From Pseudomonas ceruminis (GTDB lineage: Bacteria > Pseudomonadota > Gammaproteobacteria > Pseudomonadales > Pseudomonadaceae), in the NCBI RefSeq assembly GCF_021602025.1, contig NZ_BQHW01000003.1:1-64000 (forward strand): a stretch of 64,000 nt of DNA, in the 5' to 3' direction. Both the position numbers and the translations under genes were made by a program. Shown here piece after piece: positions 1 through 7,813 of this stretch (position 1 is the stretch's first letter; each line of letters starts with the position of its first letter). The notes beneath the pieces were generated by a model that worked only from the letters and a program-made list of their open reading frames with translations, did not search any database and was not told where the DNA came from.

Positions 1-51
1 GCGCTGTGAGGCGTTGAGCTAACCAATACTAATTGCCCGTGAGGCTTGACC
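1..51 (+). rRNA. rrl: 23S ribosomal RNA, 3' end (partial)
   Basis: The first bases match the conserved 3' terminus of Pseudomonas 23S rRNA, ending in GTGAGGCTTGACC. The rest of the gene lies left of the window. The 23S-5S spacer (about 52-184) holds no gene. The 3' end is approximate because it was placed by recall of the family sequence, not by alignment. Confidence 0.9.
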
Positions 52-184
52 ATATAACACCCAAGCAATTTGCTAGCGCAGATTGCGGTGGTGAAGACGA
101 AACGAACCGAAAGTTCGCAACATCACAAATATCGCATATCCGAATTCGCTAGGCTGTCCAGCTGGACATTCTGGCAACAGAATT

Positions 185-303
185 TCTTGACGACCATAGA
201 GCATTGGAACCACCTGATCCCATCCCGAACTCAGTAGTGAAACGATGCATCGCCAATGGTAGTGTGGGGTTTCCCCATGTGAGAGTAGGTCATCGTCAAG
301 ATT
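185..303 (+). rRNA. rrf: 5S ribosomal RNA
   Basis: This stretch has the typical gammaproteobacterial 5S sequence: complementary ends (TCTTGACGA near 185 and TCATCGTCAAGA near 291-301) form helix I, and the central CCCGAACTCAG block is present. It lies about 130 bp after the 23S end, as expected for an rrn operon. Ends are accurate to a few bases. Confidence 0.93.
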
Positions 304-311
304 CATTTCGC

Positions 312-351
312 AAAACCCCTATCTGCGCGAGCAGGTAGGGGTTTTGTCTTT
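312..351 (+). terminator. Rho-independent terminator of the rRNA operon
   Basis: AAAACCCCTA and TAGGGGTTTT form a strong stem around a smaller inner hairpin (CTGC-GCGA-GCAG) and are followed by a T-rich run. It lies directly after 5S rRNA and ends the rrn transcript. The A-rich left arm could also serve the leftward usp gene ending at 368. Confidence 0.85.
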
Positions 352-367
352 TCCGACGTTGTCGCTT

Positions 368-1231
368 CTAGCCCCGGGCCAGCTCGGCCAAGTGCGCGGT
401 AGCCTCTTCACTCTTGAGCACCAATACATCACCCTCGAGTGTGTCGAGCACCACTTCGGCGGTATTGCCAATCAATGCCCCGGAAATGCCGGTGCGTGCG
501 ACCGTACCAATCACAGTGACCACTGCATTGAGTTTCTTCTCGGTATGGGGTATCAGCACGTCTGCAGGCCCTTCAGCAACATGCAGCCGGTCTTCGCTGA
601 TATCGTACTCAGCCTGAAACGCACTGCAGGCCTCTCGGTACCGTTTTTCAATGGTTTCGCTGAGCTGATAGACCGGGTCCGACGCCGACAGCATGGGGGA
701 GGGGTGGGCACTGATGACATGCAGGCTGCCCTTGGCCAACCCGGCAATAGCGTAACCGTGGTCGATGATGCTGGCATGCAGTCTACGATGGTCTTCGTCC
801 TGATTGCCGACATCGACGGCGGCCAGAATCACACCGCCTGTCCAGGGGCGCTCACTCTTGACCATAAGGACTGCACAAGGGCATTGGCGTAAGAGTTTCC
901 AGTCGCTGGGCGTCAGCAAGGCCTTCTTCAATGGGTTGTCCGGCCGGTGTTCCTTGATCACCAACTCGCACCCTTCTGCCTGCTGCACATTGATGATTGA
1001 TTCGTGGAGCGTGTCATGCCAGGCCTGCTCATGCGTGACCTTGTCATAGCCGTCATCGTGCAGTTGGCTGCTCAACAGGCTGAGCAGGGCGCTATGATCG
1101 TGCTTCTTGTCGCACATCAGCAGATGCAAGCGGGCACCTGTCACGCCTGCAATCAGTTTTGCCCGTGTCAACGCACGGCTATGGGCATGTTCCGGGTCCA
1201 GGACGACAAGGATGCTACGGACAGCTTGCAT
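368..1231 (-). CDS. Tandem universal stress protein, UspE-like
   Basis: A cytoplasmic stress-response protein of 287 residues with two Usp domains in tandem (roughly residues 1-140 and 150-285). The second repeat carries a typical ATP-type glycine motif, GTVARTGISGALIGNTAE, and ends in the usual hydrophobic strand VLVLKS. The Met at 1231 (MQAVRSILVV) was chosen because Usp folds begin directly with this beta strand; an upstream ATG at 1246 adds five residues. The gene diverges from miaE. A perfect Anr box at 1299-1312, with a TATAGT -10 sequence on this strand near 1270-1275, suggests low-oxygen induction. This fits known Anr control of Usp genes in P. aeruginosa. Confidence 0.85.
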   Translation of the reverse strand: MQAVRSILVVLDPEHAHSRALTRAKLIAGVTGARLHLLMCDKKHDHSALLSLLSSQLHDDGYDKVTHEQAWHDTLHESIINVQQAEGCELVIKEHRPDNPLKKALLTPSDWKLLRQCPCAVLMVKSERPWTGGVILAAVDVGNQDEDHRRLHASIIDHGYAIAGLAKGSLHVISAHPSPMLSASDPVYQLSETIEKRYREACSAFQAEYDISEDRLHVAEGPADVLIPHTEKKLNAVVTVIGTVARTGISGALIGNTAEVVLDTLEGDVLVLKSEEATAHLAELARG

Positions 1232-1298
1232 GGGTAAGAACTCCATTCAAAGGGGGCGACCACTGTCTGACTATAGTTGGCGTGCGTGGCGTCGCCGT

Positions 1299-1312
1299 TT
1301 GATGTACATCAA
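1299..1312. promoter_or_regulatory. Anr/FNR box between usp and miaE
   Basis: TTGAT-GTAC-ATCAA is a perfect match to the Anr/FNR consensus. Its centre (1305.5) is about 42 bp upstream of the start expected from the -10-like TATAGT at 1270-1275 on the minus strand. That is class II activator geometry for the stress-protein gene. The divergent miaE gene has a TATAAT at 1345-1350, so the same site could also affect it. Confidence 0.75.
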
Positions 1313-1383
1313 GCATAGCCACTGGCGTAGCCAGTCGTCGTGGGTATAATCGCCGGTCCTGCCTGCCTGTGTGGTTGTACGTT

Positions 1384-2001
1384 ATGTCCCTGATCCCTGA
1401 AATCGATGCCTTTCTAGGCTGTCCGACTCCAGACGCCTGGATCGAAGCGGCGCTCGCCGACCAGGAAACTTTGCTCATCGACCATAAGAATTGTGAGTTC
1501 AAGGCTGCAAGCACGGCCTTGAGCCTGATCGCCAAGTACAATACCCACCTGGACCTGATCAACATGATGTCGCGCCTGGCCCGTGAGGAGTTGGTGCATC
1601 ACGAGCAGGTGTTGCGCCTGATGAAGCGGCGCGGCGTGCCGTTGCGGCCAGTTTCAGCGGGGCGTTATGCCTCTGGCCTGCGTCGCCTGGTGCGCGCTCA
1701 TGAGCCGGTCAAGCTGGTAGACACGCTGGTGGTAGGGGCATTCATTGAAGCGCGCAGTTGTGAGCGTTTTGCCGCTTTGGTCCCTCATCTGGATGAAGAA
1801 CTCGGCACTTTCTATCACGGCTTGCTCAAGAGCGAAGCACGTCACTACCAAGGCTATCTGAAGCTCGCCCATCAATATGGGGACGAAGCGGACATTGCCC
1901 GCCGCGTGGTGCTGGTACGCGAAGCAGAAGCCGAGCTGATCCAGTCGCCGGATCAGGAGCTACGCTTCCACAGTGGTATTCCGCTGGCGCAGGCCGCCTG
2001 A
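1384..2001 (+). CDS. miaE: tRNA 2-methylthio-N6-isopentenyladenosine-37 hydroxylase MiaE
   Basis: MiaE hydroxylates the isopentenyl side chain of ms2i6A at position 37 of tRNAs reading UNN codons, using a ferritin-like non-haem di-iron centre and O2. The 205-residue product starts MSLIPEIDAFLGC and has helix-borne Glu/His ligands typical of the family (EELVHHEQVL, EARSCERF, EARHYQG). The ATG at 1384 replaces a poorer start 15 bases upstream and follows a TATAAT at 1345-1350. The gene is monocistronic and divergent from the stress-protein gene across an Anr site. Confidence 0.93.
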   Translation: MSLIPEIDAFLGCPTPDAWIEAALADQETLLIDHKNCEFKAASTALSLIAKYNTHLDLINMMSRLAREELVHHEQVLRLMKRRGVPLRPVSAGRYASGLRRLVRAHEPVKLVDTLVVGAFIEARSCERFAALVPHLDEELGTFYHGLLKSEARHYQGYLKLAHQYGDEADIARRVVLVREAEAELIQSPDQELRFHSGIPLAQAA

Positions 2002-2029
2002 GGCGTACAGGCGGCGCGCCAAGCACTGT

Positions 2030-2350
2030 TTACTGGCGTCGTCCCAGCAGCAGGCCTATGACCAGGCCGAAGCCCGCCGATACAGCAACGGTCTGCCACG
2101 GATGGCCGCCAATGTAATCCTGGGTAGCGTCGACCACTGGCTGCGCCTTGGCGCGTACATTGCCTGCGGCCTCTCTGGCCTGACGAAGTTTCAGGCTTAC
2201 CTGGGCGCGCAGACTGTCGGCTTCCTCGCCAACCATGGAAGCGCTGTCGTTGAGCAGCTTTTCTGATTCTTCGATCAATGCCTGCAGCTCACTGAACACC
2301 TGATCCTTGATCTGATCGCTATCAATCAATTTGGCTGTTTTACGGGCCAT
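2030..2350 (-). CDS. DUF883 family (ElaB/YqjD-like) membrane-anchored protein
   Basis: A 106-residue protein with a helical, charged N-terminal region (DQIKDQVFSELQALIEESEKLL) and a C-terminal glycine-rich membrane segment ending VAVSAGFGLVIGLLLGRRQ. This is the DUF883/ElaB/YqjD layout: inner-membrane proteins that in E. coli associate with ribosomes in stationary phase. Start MARKTAKLIDS at 2350 is preferred over an ATG 33 bases upstream. It converges with miaE. The exact role here is unknown. Confidence 0.8.
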   Translation of the reverse strand: MARKTAKLIDSDQIKDQVFSELQALIEESEKLLNDSASMVGEEADSLRAQVSLKLRQAREAAGNVRAKAQPVVDATQDYIGGHPWQTVAVSAGFGLVIGLLLGRRQ

Positions 2351-2477
2351 GAACACGTCCTCGTCGATGGTGGGGTTAAGCAATGGATGCTTGCGCGCCG
2401 CGAAAGTTGCGATAGCTTACCGAAGCGGCTGCGCTACGGTGTAAGATAGCGGCCATTTTCAAAAGGCAGGTACCTTC

Positions 2478-2741
2478 ATGAGTTTCAATCTGGCCAATAA
2501 AAGCTTCGAGGAACGGGCGCAGATCGAGGCAGAGAAGGCCCGGCTGTTCGAAATGTGGAAGAACAACCTGGGCAAGGCCAAGGGTGAGGCCGCCCGGCTG
2601 ATTTCCGAGAAACCGCGCCGCAAGGGCAAATGGGCCGAATGGGTACGTGCCGAGCTGGACGGTATGTCGCCGCCCGAATACGCCAACATGGTGCGCAGCG
2701 AGGTCAACAAGATGATGGCCGCCGCCAGTGCCAGCCGTTAA
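2478..2741 (+). CDS. Conserved hypothetical small basic protein
   Basis: An 87-residue highly charged protein, rich in Lys, Glu and Ala, with no signal peptide or membrane segment. It reads as mostly helical (FEERAQIEAEKARLFEMWKNNLGKAKGEAARLI). I do not recognise a functional family. An AGGTACC-type purine run lies about 10 bases before the ATG. It is divergent from the DUF883 gene and convergent with the lipoprotein gene. Codon use matches its neighbours, so it is likely a real gene. Confidence 0.7.
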   Translation: MSFNLANKSFEERAQIEAEKARLFEMWKNNLGKAKGEAARLISEKPRRKGKWAEWVRAELDGMSPPEYANMVRSEVNKMMAAASASR

Positions 2742-2755
2742 TGTAACCGCGCCTG

Positions 2756-3244
2756 TCACCAATAGAAGCTGTCGCCCTTGGGTAGCTCAAGCGTGCCTTC
2801 ATCGGTGAAGCGCACGGTGCCCAATGGCCCTCCGGCCAGCTTTCCGCGCAGCACATACGGCATCCCCTGCAGCGAGTCGAGCTTGCTCATACCGTAGGCT
2901 TGGCGCAGAAATGAGAAAGCCGTGATGCTCACCGGCACAACGATTACCGCCTCGCCATAACGGCCAATATGCCCAGGTTGATCGCTGACGCCGGAGGCCA
3001 GGGGCTGGCCATTGACCTCCAGGTTCAGCGCGATGCCGCTGTAATCGACGGTTGCTTCATTGGGGTTCTGCACACGCATCTTCACTGCCATGCGCATTTC
3101 CAGCTCCTGCCCGGCGAGTGGTTCAATGCCGATCACGCTGATGTTCAGCGGGTCACGGGCCTGGAACAATGCACAGGCATTGAGCCCGCCGGCCATCAGT
3201 AGAACCAGTAACAGACGAAGGTAAGGGTACAGACGGGCAGACAT
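2756..3244 (-). CDS. LEA type 2 (WHy domain) lipoprotein
   Basis: A 162-residue predicted lipoprotein. A hydrophobic signal (LRLLLVLLMAGG) leads to the lipobox LNAC, with Cys24 as the lipidated residue. The mature part resembles the LEA-2/WHy immunoglobulin-like fold (strand pattern MRVQNPNEATVDYSGIALNLEVNGQPLASG). The periplasmic side of the envelope is the expected location. Function is unknown beyond the fold; related proteins are annotated as stress or desiccation associated. It converges with the upstream hypothetical gene and diverges from the sigma factor gene. Confidence 0.8.
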   Translation of the reverse strand: MSARLYPYLRLLLVLLMAGGLNACALFQARDPLNISVIGIEPLAGQELEMRMAVKMRVQNPNEATVDYSGIALNLEVNGQPLASGVSDQPGHIGRYGEAVIVVPVSITAFSFLRQAYGMSKLDSLQGMPYVLRGKLAGGPLGTVRFTDEGTLELPKGDSFYW

Positions 3245-3324
3245 GGGTAGCGGCCTTGCGCGGGGAATCGAAGCTGCAGTGTGGCAAATGCACGGCAGCG
3301 TTGAAAGTATCGGGTCGAATGAAA

Positions 3325-3343
3325 GATACTGTTTCTCATTAAC
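3325..3343. promoter_or_regulatory. Fur box upstream of the fecI-type sigma gene
   Basis: GATACTGTTTCTCATTAAC matches the 19-bp Fur consensus GATAATGATAATCATTATC at 14 of 19 positions. It lies 38-56 bases before the chosen start of the ECF sigma factor, where binding of Fe-Fur would block transcription. This is the usual arrangement for iron-starvation sigma genes in Pseudomonas. Confidence 0.7.
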
Positions 3344-3380
3344 GCCCGATAATTTCTCCTACTGGCAGTTTCTTCACCCA

Positions 3381-3899
3381 ATGCTGACGTCCCCCGTGTC
3401 TGGTCTGCTGGCGAGTTTCCAGGAGCACTACGACGATCTTCTGCAGTTTCTGACCCGGCGCATGAGCGATCGGCAGCGTGCCGCCGATGTGGCACAGGAA
3501 ACTTATCTCAAGTTGGTGAAGGTCGACGCACAGGCGGTTCCGGTATTGCATGCGCGTAGTTTTATCTTCCGCGTTGCGGGCAATTTGGCCATTGATGCCC
3601 TGCGCCGAGAGCAGCGCCTCGCCTCGAGCCATGATGACAGCGACGGAGCGGGCGAGGTCGTATGCCCGGCACCGGCTCCTGAAGCAGCACTGCTGGCCCG
3701 GGAGCGCTTGCAGATCCTTGACGAAGCCTTGCTGCAATTGTCCACCAACGCCCGCCAGGCGCTATTGCTCAACCGGGTGGAAGGCCTGACCCAGGCACAG
3801 ATCGCACAACGGCTGGGCGTTTCCGAGAGCATGGTGGCAAAATACATAGGCCAGGCGCTGCGTCACTGCCGTGACTGGCTCAAACACAACCATGACTGA
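3381..3899 (+). CDS. ECF sigma factor, FecI family (iron starvation)
   Basis: An extracytoplasmic-function sigma-70 factor of 172 residues. Region 2 includes the DVAQETYLKLV helix, and region 4 includes LTQAQIAQRLGVSESMVAKYIGQALRHC with its helix-turn-helix. It should direct RNA polymerase to the downstream receptor promoter once released by the FecR-type partner. The start at 3381 (MLTSPVSGLLASF) gives family length; upstream in-frame starts fall inside the Fur-controlled promoter. It is the first gene of a sigma/anti-sigma/receptor cluster and overlaps the next gene by 8 bases. Confidence 0.92.
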   Translation: MLTSPVSGLLASFQEHYDDLLQFLTRRMSDRQRAADVAQETYLKLVKVDAQAVPVLHARSFIFRVAGNLAIDALRREQRLASSHDDSDGAGEVVCPAPAPEAALLARERLQILDEALLQLSTNARQALLLNRVEGLTQAQIAQRLGVSESMVAKYIGQALRHCRDWLKHNHD

Positions 3900-4764
3900 C
3901 ACCTTGAACATGCACGCGCCGCAACCGATCAGTGATTTGTCCGATGATGCGCTCGATTGGCAGGTGCTCCTGCACTCGGGCAATGCCAGTGCGGCGGATA
4001 AGGCGCGCTACCGACGCTGGTGCCAGCTAAGCTCGGCCCATGCCGAAGCAGCGGGCGAAGCTGAAGCGCTCTGGCGCGATATTGGTCACGCAGCGGCTGC
4101 CCAAGTGAGCCAAGTGCCGCCAGTACGAAATAAACGGCGCTGGCTTGCCGGGGTGGCCGCCTCGTTGGCCTTGCTGATGGCCGGATACAGCAGTTGGCAG
4201 CAAGTGCCGGTGTGGCTGGCTGACTACCACACCGGTATGGGCGAGCGGCAAACCATCATTCTTGCCGATGGCTCTCGGGTCGTCCTCAACAGTGGCAGCG
4301 CTCTGAAGGTGGACTTCAGTGCGAAAGAACGCAAGGTGTCGTTGCAGGCCGGTGAGGCGTTTTTCGAGACTGCCACAGACCCACGCCCGTTCGTGGTCGA
4401 GAGTGCGGGCAAGCCTGTGCGCGGCGACGCGGCGGCGTTCAGTGTGCGCCGCGACGGCCGTGTGGTGCTGGCCCAGGGTCAAGCCCAAGTCGGCAATCAC
4501 AGTGTCAACGTATCAGCCGACGCCAGCGCGCAGACGGCCTGGCAGCGCGGCAAGCTGATCTTCAACGGCAAACCGTTAGGGCAGGTGCTGGCTGAGCTCG
4601 AGCGCTACCAGCATGGTCGCATCCTGTTGCCCAACAGCAAGCTGGCAGCGCTTGAGGTCAGTGGAGTTTTCGACCTGAACGAGCCCGAGGCGCTGCTGCA
4701 CACCCTCGAACAGCGCTATGGCCTCAAGGTCACCTACCTGCCATGGCTGGCGGTGGTCTATTAG
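3892..4764 (+). CDS. FecR-family anti-sigma/sigma regulator
   Basis: A 290-residue inner-membrane regulator. The N-terminal DUF4880-type domain (residues about 18-65, WQVLLHSGNASAADKARYRRW) should hold the sigma factor. One transmembrane segment follows (LAGVAASLALLMAGYSSW), then the periplasmic FecR domain (IILADGSRVVLNSGSALKVDFS) and an STN-like C-terminal region. It relays receptor occupancy across the inner membrane. The ATG at 3892 overlaps the end of the sigma gene, indicating translational coupling. Confidence 0.92.
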   Translation: MTDTLNMHAPQPISDLSDDALDWQVLLHSGNASAADKARYRRWCQLSSAHAEAAGEAEALWRDIGHAAAAQVSQVPPVRNKRRWLAGVAASLALLMAGYSSWQQVPVWLADYHTGMGERQTIILADGSRVVLNSGSALKVDFSAKERKVSLQAGEAFFETATDPRPFVVESAGKPVRGDAAAFSVRRDGRVVLAQGQAQVGNHSVNVSADASAQTAWQRGKLIFNGKPLGQVLAELERYQHGRILLPNSKLAALEVSGVFDLNEPEALLHTLEQRYGLKVTYLPWLAVVY

Positions 4765-4892
4765 CCGCTAAAAAATAATCGAAATATTTTTCATTTGGCA
4801 CTGCAAGTTCGTGCGCGCCAGATCGTCGTAGTGGGACTGATCAGCAACCCATTCTCATTTACGACTTGTCTGGAAGCTCCTTCGTGCCTCTC

Positions 4893-7319
4893 ATGCCCAA
4901 GCCTTCGTACCGTCGCGGCGGTCGTTTGAACCATGTTCTGCTGTCCTGTAGCGCCCTGGCCATGTTCGCCGGCCCCCTACAGGTGCTGGCCGCCACTCAA
5001 GCCGGGCAGGCGCCGATGGAGGCGCGGCAGGTGCAGCTGGATCTGCCTGCGCAACCCCTGGACCAAGCCCTGACCGCATTTGCCGACCAAGCCGGTCTGC
5101 ATCTGCTGTACACCACCAGCGACGTTGCAGGCTTCACCAGCCCCTCCTTGCAGGGCAGCTACAGCGTTGAGCAGGCATTGCAGCAACTGCTCGCCGGCAG
5201 CGAGATGGCGTGGCATTTCACCGATTCCCGCACCGTTACCCTGCGCAGGGCCCTTGCAGCACCCCAGGCGGTCAACCTCAAACCCATTGAAGTCAGCGTA
5301 GCCTCGCGTACCAGCACGGCCATCAGCGAGATCCCCGGTACCGTCTGGGTGGTCGACCAACAGCAACTGCGCGAACAGCTCGACAGCGGGGTGAGCCTCA
5401 AGGAGGCCATCGGCAAGTTGGTACCGGGCTTAGACCTTGCACCTGAAGGCCGAACCAACTATGGCCAGAACATGCGCGGGCGCAACGTACTGGTGATGAT
5501 CGATGGGGTTAGCCAGAACAGCTCACGTGGCCTCTCGCGCCAGTTCGATAGCATCTCACCGTTCAACGTCGAGCGTGTCGAAGTGCTGTCCGGCGCCAGT
5601 GCTATTTATGGCGGTGGCGCCACCGGTGGCATCATCAACATCGTGACCAAGAAGGGCGAACCAGGCCCGGCGCGCTTCGAGACCCAGCTCGGTGCCAGCA
5701 GCGGCTTCAATAACAGCGACGACCTCGCCACCCGCTTCGCCCAGTCGATCAGTGGCGGCAATGACCGGATCAGTGCGCGCCTGGGTGTCTCCGGCGAACA
5801 GAACGAAGCCTTTTACGATGGCGCGGGCGACCAGATCTTCATCGACAACACCCAGACCGACCTGCAATACAACCGCACCATCGATCTGCTCGGCACGGTG
5901 GGCGTGAAACTTACCGATGAGCAAAGCATCGACCTGCTGGCTCAGTACTATGACTCAGGCAACCACGGCAGCACGGGCATCTACTTCCCCAACCTGAACT
6001 ACAACGCTCCCTCCGATCTGGAAGATGCCGAGCTGCGCAGCGGCTATTCCTCGGATCTCGAACCACGTACCCGGCGCTTGCTGCTGAATGCCAACTACCA
6101 CCACACCGATGTGTTGGGCCAGGACTTCTACCTGCAGGCCTCGTACCGCAAGGAAGACGACAACTTCTACCCGTTCCCTTACTACAACCGTGCAACGCCA
6201 ACCGGTTCGCGTGGGGTGTACTTCGCCGCCTCGCAGCAGAACTTCGAGGTCACCAGCCTCAAAGGGCTGTTCGCCAAGCAGTGGGATACGCTCAAGCTGA
6301 CCTATGGGGTGGACCTCGATCGGGAGCGCTTCAACGCCGAGCAGACTACGTTCAATGCCCTGACCTCGTCGCAAAGCGGCGGCCTGGACATGGAGAAAGA
6401 CAGCAAGGCGCCGCGCTATCCCAGCTATCGGGTCGATGGTGTCTCGGTCTACGCGCAGTTGGACTGGCATGCCACCGACAACCTGACCTTCTCGGGCGGA
6501 GCCCGGCGCCAGCAGATGGACGTCGACGTCAGCGATTTCAAGGGCGTACCTGGCGGCAGCAACGATTACCAGGTCAACCTGTACAACGTCGGTGCAATCT
6601 ACGACTTCAAAAATGGCCACCAGGTCTGGACCAACTACGGTGAGGGCTTCGACCTGCCGGACCCGGCAAAGTACTACGGCAAGCCGGGCTTGAGCGTTGC
6701 GGACAACCCGTTGGCTGGTATCAAGAGCCGCCAGGTCGAGGTGGGCTGGCGTTACGCCGATCTGGACTGGGATGCTCAGGCCGCGCTGTACTACATCTGG
6801 TCGGACAAGATCATCAATGTCGACTCACAAACGTTGACCATCAACGTCGAAGAGCAGAAAAGCCGTGATTTTGGCTTCGAAGGCGCGCTGACCCGGCACT
6901 TCCAGAATGGCTGGGAAGCCGGTGGTACCTTGCACCTGACCCGTTCCGAGGAGGAAGCCGCCGACGGCGGTTGGATCAAGCGCGACGCCCGCTATGCCTC
7001 GCTGTCCAAATCCACTGCCTTCGTCGGCTGGAAGGGTGATGGGCGCAGCGCGCGATTGCAGGCCAACCATGCCTTCAGCCTGAAGGATGACGCCGACCAC
7101 GAAATCGACGGGTACACCACCTTTGATTTGCTTGGCAGCCAGGACACTGGCTTCGGCACCTTCAGCGCAGGTATTCAGAACCTGCTGGACAAGCAATACA
7201 GTACGGTCTGGGGGCAGCGGGCGACGCTGTTCTACGCGCCCACCTACGGCCCGGCTTACCTGTACGACTACCAGGGCAGGGGCCGGACCTACACCCTGAC
7301 CTGGAGCATGGCTTACTGA
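4893..7319 (+). CDS. TonB-dependent siderophore receptor with N-terminal signalling domain
   Basis: An outer-membrane receptor of about 808 residues. Signal peptide: LLSCSALAMFAGPLQVLAA. Next is an STN signalling domain (LPAQPLDQALTAFADQAGLHLLYT), then the plug (IPGTVWVVDQQQL, with GGGATGGIINIVTKKG) and a 22-strand-type barrel ending in TYTLTWSMAY with a terminal aromatic. The STN domain plus the adjacent sigma/FecR pair shows a cell-surface signalling system. The substrate (a ferric siderophore, probably xenosiderophore or hydroxamate type) cannot be read from the sequence. The start is uncertain: ATG at 4893 or TTG at 4866, and neither has a good ribosome binding site. Confidence 0.9.
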   Translation: MPKPSYRRGGRLNHVLLSCSALAMFAGPLQVLAATQAGQAPMEARQVQLDLPAQPLDQALTAFADQAGLHLLYTTSDVAGFTSPSLQGSYSVEQALQQLLAGSEMAWHFTDSRTVTLRRALAAPQAVNLKPIEVSVASRTSTAISEIPGTVWVVDQQQLREQLDSGVSLKEAIGKLVPGLDLAPEGRTNYGQNMRGRNVLVMIDGVSQNSSRGLSRQFDSISPFNVERVEVLSGASAIYGGGATGGIINIVTKKGEPGPARFETQLGASSGFNNSDDLATRFAQSISGGNDRISARLGVSGEQNEAFYDGAGDQIFIDNTQTDLQYNRTIDLLGTVGVKLTDEQSIDLLAQYYDSGNHGSTGIYFPNLNYNAPSDLEDAELRSGYSSDLEPRTRRLLLNANYHHTDVLGQDFYLQASYRKEDDNFYPFPYYNRATPTGSRGVYFAASQQNFEVTSLKGLFAKQWDTLKLTYGVDLDRERFNAEQTTFNALTSSQSGGLDMEKDSKAPRYPSYRVDGVSVYAQLDWHATDNLTFSGGARRQQMDVDVSDFKGVPGGSNDYQVNLYNVGAIYDFKNGHQVWTNYGEGFDLPDPAKYYGKPGLSVADNPLAGIKSRQVEVGWRYADLDWDAQAALYYIWSDKIINVDSQTLTINVEEQKSRDFGFEGALTRHFQNGWEAGGTLHLTRSEEEAADGGWIKRDARYASLSKSTAFVGWKGDGRSARLQANHAFSLKDDADHEIDGYTTFDLLGSQDTGFGTFSAGIQNLLDKQYSTVWGQRATLFYAPTYGPAYLYDYQGRGRTYTLTWSMAY

Positions 7320-7472
7320 TTGTTCGGTGTAAGTGCCGGCCCTGGCCGGCATGGCTGCCCCGCCAGGTGCAGGCTGAAACATCAGGAATCGCATTCATAC
7401 TTTTGCCGCGAACCGATCGCGCCTTAGGCTATCCAACGCACAAGGCGCGCTATTTCGTACAAGAGGTGAAGC

Positions 7473-7790
7473 ATGAATCTGACATTGCCAACCCTGGCCA
7501 TCGGCCTGTTGCTGTGCCTGCCGGTACAGGCCGCGCCCGTGCAGCCGCTGCAGCTTGCGGCGGGCAACAACAACCCGTACAACAGCCCCATTCAACGTGC
7601 CAACCCCAACAGCCGCCAGGGCAGCATGCCGGCTACCCCGCCGGTGCGTGGCCCCTCGACCGCGCCCATTGAGCGTACGCCCACCCTGGACAATCGCGGC
7701 ATTGGCAATGGCGATAACCTGCGGCGTCAGCAGCAGGTCCCGAACCTGGAACCTACCCGGCCGCCGCGTGACACCCAGCGCGCACCATGA
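7473..7790 (+). CDS. Secreted Pro/Asn-rich hypothetical protein
   Basis: A 105-residue protein with a clear signal peptide (LPTLAIGLLLCLPVQAA). The mature chain is low-complexity and rich in Pro, Asn, Arg and Gln (NNNPYNSPIQRANPNSRQG), so it is probably disordered in the periplasm. An AGAGGTGAAGC ribosome binding site precedes the ATG at 7473. It lies 23 bases before the PQQ dehydrogenase gene and is probably cotranscribed with it. No family is recognised. Confidence 0.75.
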   Translation: MNLTLPTLAIGLLLCLPVQAAPVQPLQLAAGNNNPYNSPIQRANPNSRQGSMPATPPVRGPSTAPIERTPTLDNRGIGNGDNLRRQQQVPNLEPTRPPRDTQRAP

Positions 7791-7813
7791 GCCCCCATCG
7801 AAAGGAATCCTGC

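Noticed and set aside
4770-4865. Possible second Fur box or iron-starvation sigma promoter before the receptor (GAAATATTTTTCATT and CATTCTCATTTAC)
   Set aside because: Pieces resemble Fur half-sites and a -35-like GAAAT, but there is no full dyad or paired -10 element that I can defend.
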